Source of the DNA: Candidatus Microthrix subdominans
GTDB taxonomy: Bacteria > Actinomycetota > Acidimicrobiia > Acidimicrobiales > Microtrichaceae
Reading direction: 5' to 3'
Assembly (NCBI GenBank): GCA_016719385.1
Contig: JADJZA010000001.1
Span: 1,178,001-1,242,000, forward strand
Length of the DNA stretch: 64,000 bases
Positions 6,891 to 14,874 of the stretch are shown piece after piece; position 1 is the stretch's first letter, and every line of letters starts with the position of its first letter. A model generated the notes under the pieces. It made no database searches, was not told the origin of the DNA, and worked only from the letters and a program-made list of their open reading frames with translations. A program made the position numbers and the translations under genes.

Positions 6891-7838
6891 CTAGGTCCAG
6901 ACCTTGCCGATCCGCCGTGAGTCGCGGCGATCCGGTTCGACGTAACACGTCAACGTGGCGGGAACCGCGGCGACAACACCTGCTTCGATCTCGTCGATCA
7001 CCCGAATCAGGCCGTCGAAGTCGACCGGTTCGCTGAAGGCAACCTTGACGCACACCAGCAGGTCGTCTGGGCCGATGTGCTCGGTCCGGAGGTTGAGAAT
7101 GCTCGCCACTCCGTCCACGGAGCTGACCGCCGAACGGATGCGTTCCAGGTCCAGGGCGGTGGCGGGTTCGCCGATGAGGAGGCTGTGCATCTCGATCGTC
7201 AGCCGGGTTGCGATGCCGCACAGCAACATGCCGATTGCAATGGTCGCCGCTGCGTCGAACACGCCGTTGTCCGTGAGGGCGCTGGCACCGATGCCGGATG
7301 CGGCCAGGGCCAGGCCGATCAGGGCACCCGTGTCCTCGTACACCACCACCGCCACCTCTGGATCCCGAGACTCCCGCAGCCCTTGCCACAAACCCGCGCC
7401 CGGGCGAATCGAGCGCCGAGCGGCTCGCACCCCGACACGTAGCGACGAGGCTTCGAAGAGTGCTGCTACACCGATGAGCGTCAGCGCAACCGCTGCATGG
7501 TCGACGCCATGTGACGGGTCGCCCAACTTGCGGACACCCTCGATGATCGACACGACGCCGCCCAAACCGAACAGGATCAGCCCGACGACGAACGCCCAGA
7601 AGTAGCGCTCCCGGCCGCGGCCGAACGGGCGCTCCTGCGTCGGCGCAGCCCGAGCCCGACGCGCGCCCAGCAACAACAGGCCCTGGTTTCCGGAGTCGGC
7701 CAGGGAATGCAGGCACTCGGCCAACAGGGCTACCGACCCGGTCAGTAGAAACCCGAGCAGCTTGGAGACACCGACGGCCACGTTTGCTGCGAGGGCGACC
7801 AGCACTGCACGCCGGTGCCCCTTTGGTTCGTCACTCAC
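6891..7838 (-). CDS. Cation diffusion facilitator family transporter
   Basis: A 315-residue proton-coupled divalent cation exporter of the CDF family (Zn, Co, Fe or Mn; metal not predictable). Membrane segments start at VLVALAANVAVGVSKLLGFLL. The metal site in TM2 is seen as ECLHSLADSGNQ (His and Asp one helical turn apart); the TM5 counterpart is YEDTGALIGLALAASG. The C-terminal cytosolic ferredoxin-like domain begins near TRLTIEMHSLLIGEPA and contains LRTEHIGPDDLLVCVKVAF. The GTG start is set by homology; a longer open frame upstream is Arg/His-rich and unlikely. The gene starts 17 bp after the stop of a DUF1269 gene, so the two are probably co-transcribed. Confidence 0.9.
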   Translation of the reverse strand: MSDEPKGHRRAVLVALAANVAVGVSKLLGFLLTGSVALLAECLHSLADSGNQGLLLLGARRARAAPTQERPFGRGRERYFWAFVVGLILFGLGGVVSIIEGVRKLGDPSHGVDHAAVALTLIGVAALFEASSLRVGVRAARRSIRPGAGLWQGLRESRDPEVAVVVYEDTGALIGLALAASGIGASALTDNGVFDAAATIAIGMLLCGIATRLTIEMHSLLIGEPATALDLERIRSAVSSVDGVASILNLRTEHIGPDDLLVCVKVAFSEPVDFDGLIRVIDEIEAGVVAAVPATLTCYVEPDRRDSRRIGKVWT

Positions 7839-7855
7839 CGCCGGTTCGCCGGCCC

Positions 7856-8350
7856 TTACCCGGCCAGCTTCTCCTTCAGGTGGTCGACGGTGGCCTCGGG
7901 AATGGGCTCGCGGATCACGTTGGTGGGGTGGTGACTCTCGAATGCCCGAGACATCTGGTCGACGTCGCCTGTGACGCCGATGAGGAGGAGCGCAGAGGAG
8001 CCGTTGGTGAGTTGGCCCTTCACACGGTCGACGAGGGTGTCGTCCAGGCCGGCTTGCTTCATCAGCTCGCCGACGCCCGCACCGACCGCTGCGCCACCGA
8101 CGGCTCCGAGGAGAAACCAGGCTGGCGGGAACCACCACAGCGCCAGCATGCCGACGAGCGCCCCCGCCCACGCTCCGCCGCTGAGCGACCCGTGGGGGGT
8201 GTGCAACGAGATGTGGCCGTGCTGGTGCTTCTCGACGACGGCAACGTCGTCGATCCACGCGTAGTCGAGTTCCTCCAACGCTCGGACCGCACCCAAGGCG
8301 GACTGGGCCCCGTGGACCGAATCGAAGTTCAACATGATGAGATCTGCCAT
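7856..8350 (-). CDS. DUF1269-family membrane-associated protein
   Basis: The 164-residue protein begins MADLIMLNFDSVHGAQSALG, the ferredoxin-like start of DUF1269 proteins. It continues with a Gly/Ala-rich hydrophobic hairpin (SLSGGAWAGALVGMLALWWFPPAWFLLGAVGGAAVGAGVG, split by Pro) and ends with LLIGVTGDVDQMSRAFESH. Function is not established; members often sit next to ion transporters or stress genes. ATG at 8350 has GGAG 7 bp upstream; an in-frame ATG at 8362 is possible. It lies upstream of and close to the CDF gene and is divergent from the MgtA-type ATPase, which suggests a shared ion-homeostasis theme. Confidence 0.85.
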   Translation of the reverse strand: MADLIMLNFDSVHGAQSALGAVRALEELDYAWIDDVAVVEKHQHGHISLHTPHGSLSGGAWAGALVGMLALWWFPPAWFLLGAVGGAAVGAGVGELMKQAGLDDTLVDRVKGQLTNGSSALLLIGVTGDVDQMSRAFESHHPTNVIREPIPEATVDHLKEKLAG

Positions 8351-8370
8351 GAGATGCTCCATTTCCTTGG

Positions 8371-8388
8371 TGCGGCCCTCGGGCCGCA
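8371..8388. promoter_or_regulatory. 18-bp inverted repeat in the divergent DUF1269/mgtA region
   Basis: TGCGGCCC and GGGCCGCA separated by TC form a perfect 8-bp inverted repeat, 21 bp upstream of the DUF1269 start. It may be an operator or a 5'-UTR hairpin. Confidence 0.45.
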
Positions 8389-8514
8389 GATGTTGTTTCG
8401 ACCATGACCCAGCGGGACGACACCGAGGTCCGGAGAATCTCCGCCTGCCCACGCTCAACAACGGAGGCGCCAGAGTCATCGTAACCAGGGCATGAAATCG
8501 GGAGTCGCCAGTCC

Positions 8515-8529
8515 CGTCACGAAGTGACG
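8515..8529. promoter_or_regulatory. 15-bp inverted repeat just upstream of the P-type ATPase
   Basis: CGTCAC-GAA-GTGACG is a perfect 6-bp inverted repeat ending 8 bp before the GTG at 8537. It is placed to block transcription or translation initiation if bound or folded. Confidence 0.4.
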
Positions 8530-8536
8530 TTCTCGG

Positions 8537-11170
8537 GTGAAACGGCGTGCGATGATGATTTTTGTGGATATGACGGCGCCCACGATCGATACCGCCGCGA
8601 CGATGACGGCAGACGAAGTGCTTTTGGCCGTTGACTCGTGTCGCGGGGGGCTCGACCGCTCCGAGGTGGATCGGCGTGTCGCGGTGTTTGGCCCGAATGC
8701 GATCCGTTCCCACCACGCGAGCGCGCTGTCGGTGCTTGGCCGGCAGCTCAACAGTCCGTTGCTGTGGCTGTTGTTTGCAGCCGCTGCGATCTCTGCATTC
8801 GTCGGCGAGGGCCTCGATGCGATGATCATTGCGGTGATTCTGGCAGCGTCGGTGGCTCTGGGATTTGTCAACGAGTTCCGCGCTGAGCGAGCTGCGCAGG
8901 CGCTGCATTCCGGTATCCGGCACGTGGTGACCGCTGTTCGCGATGGTGTTCCCGTCAGCGTCGAAGTGACCCACCTGGTTCCCGGCGACGTGATCCATCT
9001 GGAGATGGGGTCGGTCGTTCCGGCGGACGTGCGGTTGTTGTCGACGGTCGAGTTGGAGTGCGACGAGTCGATCCTGACCGGCGAACCCGAACCAGCGGTC
9101 AAGTCGGTCGAACCGGCGGTCACCGGCGCGCCGCTTGCGGAGCTGGCCTCGTGTGCGTTCATGGGGACCGTTGTGCGCAGCGGGTCGGCCGAGGCGGTCG
9201 TCGTTTCAACCGGTCGGTCCACCCGGTTCGGGGAGATTGCCGCCGGGTTGGGTGAGCAGCAGCCCCGCACGGACTTCCAGCGTGGACTCGGGAGGTTCTC
9301 CGCCCTGTTGGCCAAGGTCGGCGGCGTCCTCAGCGTCGCGATCCTGGCCGGCAACGTCGCTCTCGGTCGCCCCTTGATCGATGCCGTGCTCTTCTCGCTC
9401 GCCATCGCAGTCGGCATCACCCCGCAGCTGCTCCCAGCGGTGGTCTCGATGAGCCTCGCCACCGGCTCGCGACGCCTGGCAGAGCGCAAAGTTCTGGTGA
9501 AGCGCCTCGTGTGCATCGAAGACCTGGGTGACATGGACGTGTTGTTCACCGACAAGACCGGCACGCTGACCGACGGTCACATCAGCTTCGACCGAGCAAT
9601 GGACGCAACGGGCGAGCCAAACGACGACGTGCTCGCCCTGGGACTCGTGTGCAACGAGGCCACGGTGACCGAGGGAGAGGCGGTCGGTGGGAACTCGCTC
9701 GACGTCGCATTGTGGGAGACACCGGCGGCGGAGTTGGTGTCGATCGACGACTTCCGGCGGAGAGCTGTGGCTCCGTTCGATCACGATCGTCGCTGCGTGT
9801 CGGTGCTGGTGGACCACGGCGAAAAGCGGTTGATCATCACCAAGGGCGCGCCCGAAGCGGTACTTCAACGGTGCGCCTCGGTCGACGACACCGCCCGCGA
9901 CGTGCTCGATATCCAGTTCTCCGCCGGGTTGCGAGTCGTCGCCGTGGCCACCCGACCAGCAGCCGGAGCGAGCGAGGTGCACGCATCGGATGAACACGAC
10001 CTGGAGCTTCGGGGATTCCTCGTCTTCTTCGATCTCCCGAAGGAATCGGCCGCTGCGTCGATCGCCCGGCTCGCCGAACTGGGGATCGGGCTGAAGGTCG
10101 TCACGGGCGACAACCCACGGGTTGCCGCCACGATGTGCACCTCGATCGGCATCGAGGTGCACAACACCCTGACCGGCCCCGAACTCGACGCCCTCGACGA
10201 CGACCAGTTGCAGGCCGCCGTTGGCGACACGACGGTGTTCGCTCGGGTCAGCCCCGCTCAGAAGGCCCGGGTGGTGGAGGCACAACGCAGCGCTGGGTCG
10301 GCCGTTGCGTTCCTCGGTGACGGGGTCAACGACGCCCTGGCGATTCATCACGCCGACGTTGGCATCTCGGTGGACTCGGCCACCGACGTGGCGAAGGATG
10401 CTGCGGACATCATCTTGTTGGAACGCGACCTCGGTGTCGTGGCCGACGGGGTCGAGGAGGGGCGGCGCATCTTTGCCAACACCATCAAGTACGTGCTGAT
10501 GGGAACCTCTTCGAACTTCGGCAACATGTTCAGCGTCACCGTCGCAGCTGCGTTCCTACCGTTCCTGCCGATGCTCCCGTTCCAGATCCTGTTGAACAAC
10601 CTCTTGTACGACACGAGCCAGCTGGCCATCCCGACCGATCACGTGGACGCCGAACAACTCACCCGCCCATCACACTGGGACATCGCGTTCATCCGTCGGT
10701 TCATGTTTCGGTTCGGCCCGATCAGCTCCCTGTACGACTTCGCAACGTTCGCGGTGATGCTGTGGGTCTTCCACGCAGCGGCGCCGCTGTTCCGCGCCGG
10801 GTGGTTCGTCGAGTCGCTCGCCACGCAGTGCCTCATCGTGTTCGTGATCCGCACCCGCCGCATACCCTTCTTTCGTTCCCGACCCTCACGTCCGTTGTTG
10901 ATCTCGGTATTGGCCGTCGTCGCCATCGGGATCGCCATCCCTGAGAGTCCGCTCGGCTCACCTCTCGGCTTTTCGTCGCTGCCGCTCGGCTTCTTCGCCG
11001 TGCTGGTCGGGTTCGTCATCGCTTACCTGGCGAGCATCGAGGTTGCGAAGTACTTCTTCTACCGGGCGCACGAAACCAGGGCCGATCGGCCTCTCCGGCG
11101 CGGACGGGCCCATCGTGTGCACCGTCGTGCCGCTCGGTTCAGTCACGGCGGAACCCTCGGAAGCACCTAG
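8537..11170 (+). CDS. mgtA: Magnesium-translocating P-type ATPase (MgtA family)
   Basis: An 877-residue P3B-type ATPase importing Mg2+ at the expense of ATP. In order: N-terminal cytosolic region, first membrane pair (LLWLLFAAAAISAFVGEGL), actuator domain with ILTGEP, the MgtA-typical LAIAVGITPQLLPAVVSMSLATGSRRLA segment, phosphorylation motif DKTGTLTD, nucleotide-binding KGAPEAVLQRC, TGDNP, GDGVND hinge, and the C-terminal bundle with PMLPFQILLNNLLYDTSQLAIPTD, diagnostic for MgtA/MgtB. The start is uncertain: GTG 8537 (used), ATG 8552/8555 or ATG 8570 give slightly different ends, none with a clear RBS. The last roughly 25 residues are Arg/His-rich. It is divergent from DUF1269-CDF, with two inverted repeats between. 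Confidence 0.93.
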   Translation: MKRRAMMIFVDMTAPTIDTAATMTADEVLLAVDSCRGGLDRSEVDRRVAVFGPNAIRSHHASALSVLGRQLNSPLLWLLFAAAAISAFVGEGLDAMIIAVILAASVALGFVNEFRAERAAQALHSGIRHVVTAVRDGVPVSVEVTHLVPGDVIHLEMGSVVPADVRLLSTVELECDESILTGEPEPAVKSVEPAVTGAPLAELASCAFMGTVVRSGSAEAVVVSTGRSTRFGEIAAGLGEQQPRTDFQRGLGRFSALLAKVGGVLSVAILAGNVALGRPLIDAVLFSLAIAVGITPQLLPAVVSMSLATGSRRLAERKVLVKRLVCIEDLGDMDVLFTDKTGTLTDGHISFDRAMDATGEPNDDVLALGLVCNEATVTEGEAVGGNSLDVALWETPAAELVSIDDFRRRAVAPFDHDRRCVSVLVDHGEKRLIITKGAPEAVLQRCASVDDTARDVLDIQFSAGLRVVAVATRPAAGASEVHASDEHDLELRGFLVFFDLPKESAAASIARLAELGIGLKVVTGDNPRVAATMCTSIGIEVHNTLTGPELDALDDDQLQAAVGDTTVFARVSPAQKARVVEAQRSAGSAVAFLGDGVNDALAIHHADVGISVDSATDVAKDAADIILLERDLGVVADGVEEGRRIFANTIKYVLMGTSSNFGNMFSVTVAAAFLPFLPMLPFQILLNNLLYDTSQLAIPTDHVDAEQLTRPSHWDIAFIRRFMFRFGPISSLYDFATFAVMLWVFHAAAPLFRAGWFVESLATQCLIVFVIRTRRIPFFRSRPSRPLLISVLAVVAIGIAIPESPLGSPLGFSSLPLGFFAVLVGFVIAYLASIEVAKYFFYRAHETRADRPLRRGRAHRVHRRAARFSHGGTLGST

Positions 11171-11248
11171 TGTCGACGGCGGGTTGGCGCGCACACCGGA
11201 GGGGTGGATCGCTCCCACAACCGGCCACGCGGACGTACTGTGGCCGGA

Positions 11249-11875
11249 ATGGGGCGAAGAGGCGGATTTCGGCGGTGTGCGGCAGTCGCATTGATGGGCG
11301 CCGGTCTGGCCGCCTGTGGTAATCCGAACCAGGGTGACTCGGTTGCGATCATCGGCGACTCCATCACCGACTTCGACCAGACCGATCTGCATGAGCAACT
11401 CGGCTCGGACTACCACCTGGTGATCTCCGGCAATTTCGGGTTCACGACCGCAGAGGTCGACCCGGAAGCCAAGTTCGTCGGGTCGAAACCCCACGACCAG
11501 GTGATCTTCAACATCGGCACCAACGATGTGCTTCAGGACTACAAGGTCGAGAGCTCAATGGCCGACCTCAAGCGGGAGATCGGTTATTACCCCTCCGCCC
11601 GCTGCATCTTTCTCGTCAACATCAACGAGCACATGATCGATCACCAGACCAACCAGGCCACCACCGACGATGCCAAGCGTTTCAACGCCGCGTTCGATGA
11701 ACTGGCGGCCTCCGACCCTCGGATTTCGGTGATCGACTGGAACTCGGTGGCGGCGGCGTCGCTCAACGACAAGGTGCCGCCGTACAGCACCCTGACCGAG
11801 GACTCGGTGCACCCAACCGACGCCGGAAACCGCAAGCTGAACGATTTGTACGCCAAAGCGTTGGAGGAGTGTTGA
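11249..11875 (+). CDS. SGNH/GDSL-type hydrolase lipoprotein
   Basis: A 208-residue exported esterase/hydrolase candidate. The signal peptide MGRRGGFRRCAAVALMGAG ends in the lipobox LAAC, so Cys23 should be lipidated. Block I IIGDSITDF supplies the nucleophile Ser38; GTND (90-93) is block III; the C-terminal S-V-H-P-T-xx-G holds the catalytic His188 with Asp185 nearby. The substrate is unknown (acyl groups on lipids, polysaccharide or peptidoglycan are typical). TACTGT 7 nt before the ATG suggests a leaderless transcript. The stop overlaps the GTG of the next open frame. Confidence 0.82.
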   Translation: MGRRGGFRRCAAVALMGAGLAACGNPNQGDSVAIIGDSITDFDQTDLHEQLGSDYHLVISGNFGFTTAEVDPEAKFVGSKPHDQVIFNIGTNDVLQDYKVESSMADLKREIGYYPSARCIFLVNINEHMIDHQTNQATTDDAKRFNAAFDELAASDPRISVIDWNSVAAASLNDKVPPYSTLTEDSVHPTDAGNRKLNDLYAKALEEC

Positions 11876-12561
11876 AACCCATCGAGACACAGCAGCCAGT
11901 GCCGGAGGCCCATACGGTTCAACTGCGACGGCCGGCGGCGGTTGCGGACGGCGCGGCGGCCCGCGCGGGGGGCGGGCCGCCGGGCGGGCGGCGCCCCGGG
12001 GCGCGGGGCGCCGCCGGGGGGGGGGGGGCGGGGGGGGCGGGGGGGGGCGGGGGCGGGGGGGGGCGGGGGCGCCGGCGGGGGGGGGGCGGGGCCGGGGCGG
12101 GGGGGGGGGCGGGGCGGGACGGCAACTGGGACATCGGCACCGAGGACGTGCTGGCGATGCCGTATTCGTGGGGGTCCACGGCGATGACCAGCTACGACGA
12201 CTCGGCGGCCATGATCCAGTGGGACCGGGTACCGAAGGGTGAGTGCGAGGTTCGTCGAAGCAGCGCAGTGCTGGTCGACGGCGGCCAGTGCATTGGCCAC
12301 GTGGCCGGGTTCGTCGCCGACGGCGATCACCTGACCGGCGTCGTGGTCGAGCGAGGGCATCTGGGTCTTGCGCACCACACGTTGGTTCCCATGGGCAGCG
12401 TGGCCCGGGTGTCCAACGACCACGTGGCCTTGGACATGGATGCAGCAACCTTCAAGGCGCTGCCGAAAGCCGCCGGCCTGGAAGGCCCGTTGGGCGATCA
12501 CTCACGCACCCTTCGTCAGCATCTGGACGGCCTGCTCCACCACCGGAGGGTCGACGACTGA
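11869..12561 (+). CDS. PRC-barrel-like protein interrupted by a G-rich tract (coding sequence probably corrupted)
   Basis: The second half (about 130-215: DVLAMPYSWGSTAMTSYDDS..., then SAVLVDGGQCIGHVAGFVADGDHLTGVVVERGHLG and PMGSVARVSNDHVALDMD) resembles PRC-barrel domain proteins that bind RNA, ribosome or photosynthetic partners. The middle (about residues 25-83) is nothing but Gly, Arg, Ala and Pro from a 170-bp stretch without A or T. No natural domain looks like this. The frame stays open, but that is expected when no stop codon can form. The gene may therefore be intact in the genome with a misread segment here. It follows the SGNH gene with a 7-bp overlap. Confidence 0.5.
   Translation: MLKPIETQQPVPEAHTVQLRRPAAVADGAAARAGGGPPGGRRPGARGAAGGGGAGGAGGGGGGGGRGRRRGGGGAGAGGGAGRDGNWDIGTEDVLAMPYSWGSTAMTSYDDSAAMIQWDRVPKGECEVRRSSAVLVDGGQCIGHVAGFVADGDHLTGVVVERGHLGLAHHTLVPMGSVARVSNDHVALDMDAATFKALPKAAGLEGPLGDHSRTLRQHLDGLLHHRRVDD
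11949..12118. repeat. 170-bp tract without A or T, dominated by G runs
   Basis: Every base is G or C. From 12001 to 12120 about four fifths are G, with runs of up to 13 G (12016-12028). The flanks have normal composition. It could be a G-quadruplex-forming simple repeat, but sequencing or consensus failure is the likelier explanation. Confidence 0.9.
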
Positions 12562-12588
12562 CAGTGCCGCCAGGACCGGCTGCTGTTC

Positions 12589-12604
12589 TTCAGCTCAACC
12601 TCAG
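12589..12604 (+). promoter_or_regulatory. TTCAG-N6-CTCAG direct repeat upstream of the response regulator
   Basis: TTCAG at 12589 and CTCAG at 12600, 11-bp period, ending 62 bp before the response-regulator ATG. Spacing and orientation match the triple CTCAG repeat preceding the other response regulator (read along each gene), suggesting binding by an OmpR-type regulator, possibly autoregulation. Confidence 0.45.
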
Positions 12605-12665
12605 ATAGACCGGTCACACTCCAGGGTCACATGCTTCAATTGACGACGACGAACCCGGGCAGGCC

Positions 12666-13337
12666 ATGAGAATTCTGGTGGTGGACGACGAACCTCGGCT
12701 GGCCGCCGCGGTCAAACGCGGCTTGGAGGCCGAAGGCTTTGCCGTGGACGTTGCGGCCACCGGCGACGAGGGGCTCTGGATGGCAACCGAAGTGGCCTAC
12801 GACGCCATCGTGTTGGACATCATGTTGCCGGGTATCAGCGGTTACACCGTGTGCGCCCGTCTTCGCGAGGCCGGTGTGTGGACTCCGATCCTGATGCTGA
12901 CGGCCAAGAACGGTGAGTACGACGAGGCCGAAGCGCTCGACACCGGTGCGGACGGCTACCTGTCGAAGCCATTTTCGTTTGTCGTCCTCGTCGCCCACAT
13001 CCGGGCGTTGCTGAGGCGAGGCGCCACCGAGCGCCCTGCCAAGCTCAGCGTCGGCGACCTGGTGCTCGACCCGGCGGCCCGCTCGTGTATCCGTGGCGAT
13101 ATGGCGATCGACCTGACCGCCAAGGAGTTCTCGGTGCTCGAGTTTCTCATGAGGTCCAAGGGCGACGTCGTGACCAAGTCTCAGATCGTCGAGCACGTCT
13201 GGGATGCGGCCTATGACGGCGACCTCAACGTGGTCGAGGTGCACGTCAGTGCGCTGCGTCGCAAGATCGATGCGCCCTTCGGCACCGACACGATCCGCAC
13301 CGTACGAGGCGCCGGATACCAGATGGTTGCGCCGTGA
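12666..13337 (+). CDS. OmpR/PhoP-type response regulator
   Basis: A 223-residue two-domain regulator. The receiver domain (1-118) has the acidic pair VVDDEP, phospho-acceptor Asp51 in VLDIMLPG, Thr in MLTAK and Lys in LSKPF. The winged-helix DNA-binding domain (about 128-223) has LTAKEFSVLEFLMRSKGDVVTKSQI and the recognition region NVVEVHVSALRRKID...IRTVRGAGYQM. It forms a gene pair with the kinase downstream (GTGA overlap). An 11-bp-period direct repeat upstream may be its own binding site. The regulon is unknown; neighbours suggest envelope or ion stress (inference). Confidence 0.95.
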   Translation: MRILVVDDEPRLAAAVKRGLEAEGFAVDVAATGDEGLWMATEVAYDAIVLDIMLPGISGYTVCARLREAGVWTPILMLTAKNGEYDEAEALDTGADGYLSKPFSFVVLVAHIRALLRRGATERPAKLSVGDLVLDPAARSCIRGDMAIDLTAKEFSVLEFLMRSKGDVVTKSQIVEHVWDAAYDGDLNVVEVHVSALRRKIDAPFGTDTIRTVRGAGYQMVAP

Positions 13338-14686
13338 GGCGGGCGCCGAGGCGGGGCTCGGTGCGCACCCAGACCACGCTGGTGGCCGCCGGGGTGGTCG
13401 CCTTGGTGCTCGTCATCTCGGCGGTTGGTCTCACCGGCCTGGTTCGCCATCGCCTCGTCGATGCCGAGCGGGTGGCCGCCCGGGTGCGGGCCGACGACGT
13501 GGTCGCCCTCGCCCGAACCGGCAGGCTCCCCAACCCACTGGCCTATCCGGGCGAGGAATCGGGCGCCACCCAGGTCCTCGATTCGAAGGGGACGGTGATC
13601 GACGCCACCGGCAACCTCGAGGACGAACCCGCCCTCAGTGAGCTTCGTCCCGACGTTGGCGACCACGAGTCCGAGATCCTCACCGACGTCCCGCTGGAGG
13701 ACGACGATCGGTACGTGATCGTGGCGACCACCGCCGAGGTGTCGGGCGACAACCTCACCGTGCTGGCCGCTGCATCGCTCGAGTCGGCCGACGACACGGT
13801 GGAGACGCTGTGGCGCACCTTCCTGTGGGGGATTCCGCTGCTGACCCTGCTGGTCGCCGGCACCACCAGGTTGTTGGTGGGGCGGGCGCTGCGCCCGGTG
13901 GGTGCGATCACCGACGAGGTGGCCGACATCACCCAGGCCGACCTGCACCGCCGGGTGCCCCAACCGGCCAGCACCGACGAGATTGCGCGGCTTGCCTCCA
14001 CCATGAACGACATGCTGGCACGGCTGGAGTCGTCGTCGACCCGCCAGCAGCGCTTCGTCGCCGACGCCTCCCACGAGATGCGAAGCCCCCTGGCATCCTC
14101 CCGGGCAGTGCTGGAGGTGGCCGCCCTGCACCCGGGATCCGTCGACGACCTGGTGGCCGCCATCGGCGACTCGCTGATCGATCACCAACGGCTCGAGACC
14201 CTGGTATCCGACCTGCTGATGCTTGCCCGTCTGGACGGATCCCAGACCGCCATCCGGCGGGTGGCGACCGACGTGGAGGCGCTGACGCGGACGGTGATCG
14301 AGCGTCGGATCGAGCCCGCCGTTGAGTTCGCCGGCGTCGGTCCTGCGATCGTCCTGGCCGACGGGCCCCAGCTGGATCGGGTGCTGACCAACCTGCTCGA
14401 CAATGCAGCCCGCCACCGCCGATCGCGGACGGCGGTGGCGGTGACCGCCGCCAGCTCGACCGTCGACATCACGGTGGACGATGACGGGCCGGGCATTGCC
14501 GAGGCCGACCGCCAACGGGTGTTCGAACCGTTCACGCGCCTCGACGCGGCCCGAACCGCCGATCAGGGCACCGGGTTGGGCCTGGCCATCGTCGCCGAAA
14601 TCGTGGGCGACCTGGGCGGTCGGGTGCGCGTGGACGACAGCCCGCTGGGAGGCGCACGTCTGGTCGTGTCCCTTCCGTCCGCATAG
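13334..14686 (+). CDS. Sensor histidine kinase (partner of the 12.7-kb response regulator)
   Basis: A 450-residue membrane kinase: TM1 (about 17-36), extracytoplasmic domain (about 40-160) rich in acidic residues, TM2 (about 163-182), HAMP linker (RALRPVGAITDEVADITQADL), H box ADASHEMRSP with phospho-acceptor His247, then the ATPase domain with N box LLDNAARH, G1 DDDGPGI and G2 GTGLGLAIV. It shares the organisation of TcrY/PrrB-like actinobacterial kinases. The GTG start overlaps the regulator stop by 4 bp, so translation is coupled. It converges on a second, unrelated kinase gene; 188 bp without recognisable features lie between. Confidence 0.95.
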   Translation: MRRAPRRGSVRTQTTLVAAGVVALVLVISAVGLTGLVRHRLVDAERVAARVRADDVVALARTGRLPNPLAYPGEESGATQVLDSKGTVIDATGNLEDEPALSELRPDVGDHESEILTDVPLEDDDRYVIVATTAEVSGDNLTVLAAASLESADDTVETLWRTFLWGIPLLTLLVAGTTRLLVGRALRPVGAITDEVADITQADLHRRVPQPASTDEIARLASTMNDMLARLESSSTRQQRFVADASHEMRSPLASSRAVLEVAALHPGSVDDLVAAIGDSLIDHQRLETLVSDLLMLARLDGSQTAIRRVATDVEALTRTVIERRIEPAVEFAGVGPAIVLADGPQLDRVLTNLLDNAARHRRSRTAVAVTAASSTVDITVDDDGPGIAEADRQRVFEPFTRLDAARTADQGTGLGLAIVAEIVGDLGGRVRVDDSPLGGARLVVSLPSA

Positions 14687-14874
14687 CGCCTGGTTGAGAC
14701 TGGGTTCGGGACTGGACGATTCAGCGGCAGGATCCATACGGCGACCTGGCGGCGCCATCTCGGGTCGACATCAAGGCCATCCTCGTCCTCGCTGCAGAGA
14801 TCCACGAGCGCACGGCGGCGACCCCGGCCGGGATCTCGCCCCAGGCCACACCTCAGAATCAGCCATGACGCGGT

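Noticed and set aside
12016..12117. G-quadruplex regulatory element as primary explanation of the G-rich tract
   Set aside because: It could fold so, but its position inside an otherwise ordinary domain and total lack of A/T over 170 bases make sequence artefact the first explanation; kept only as a finding to be checked.
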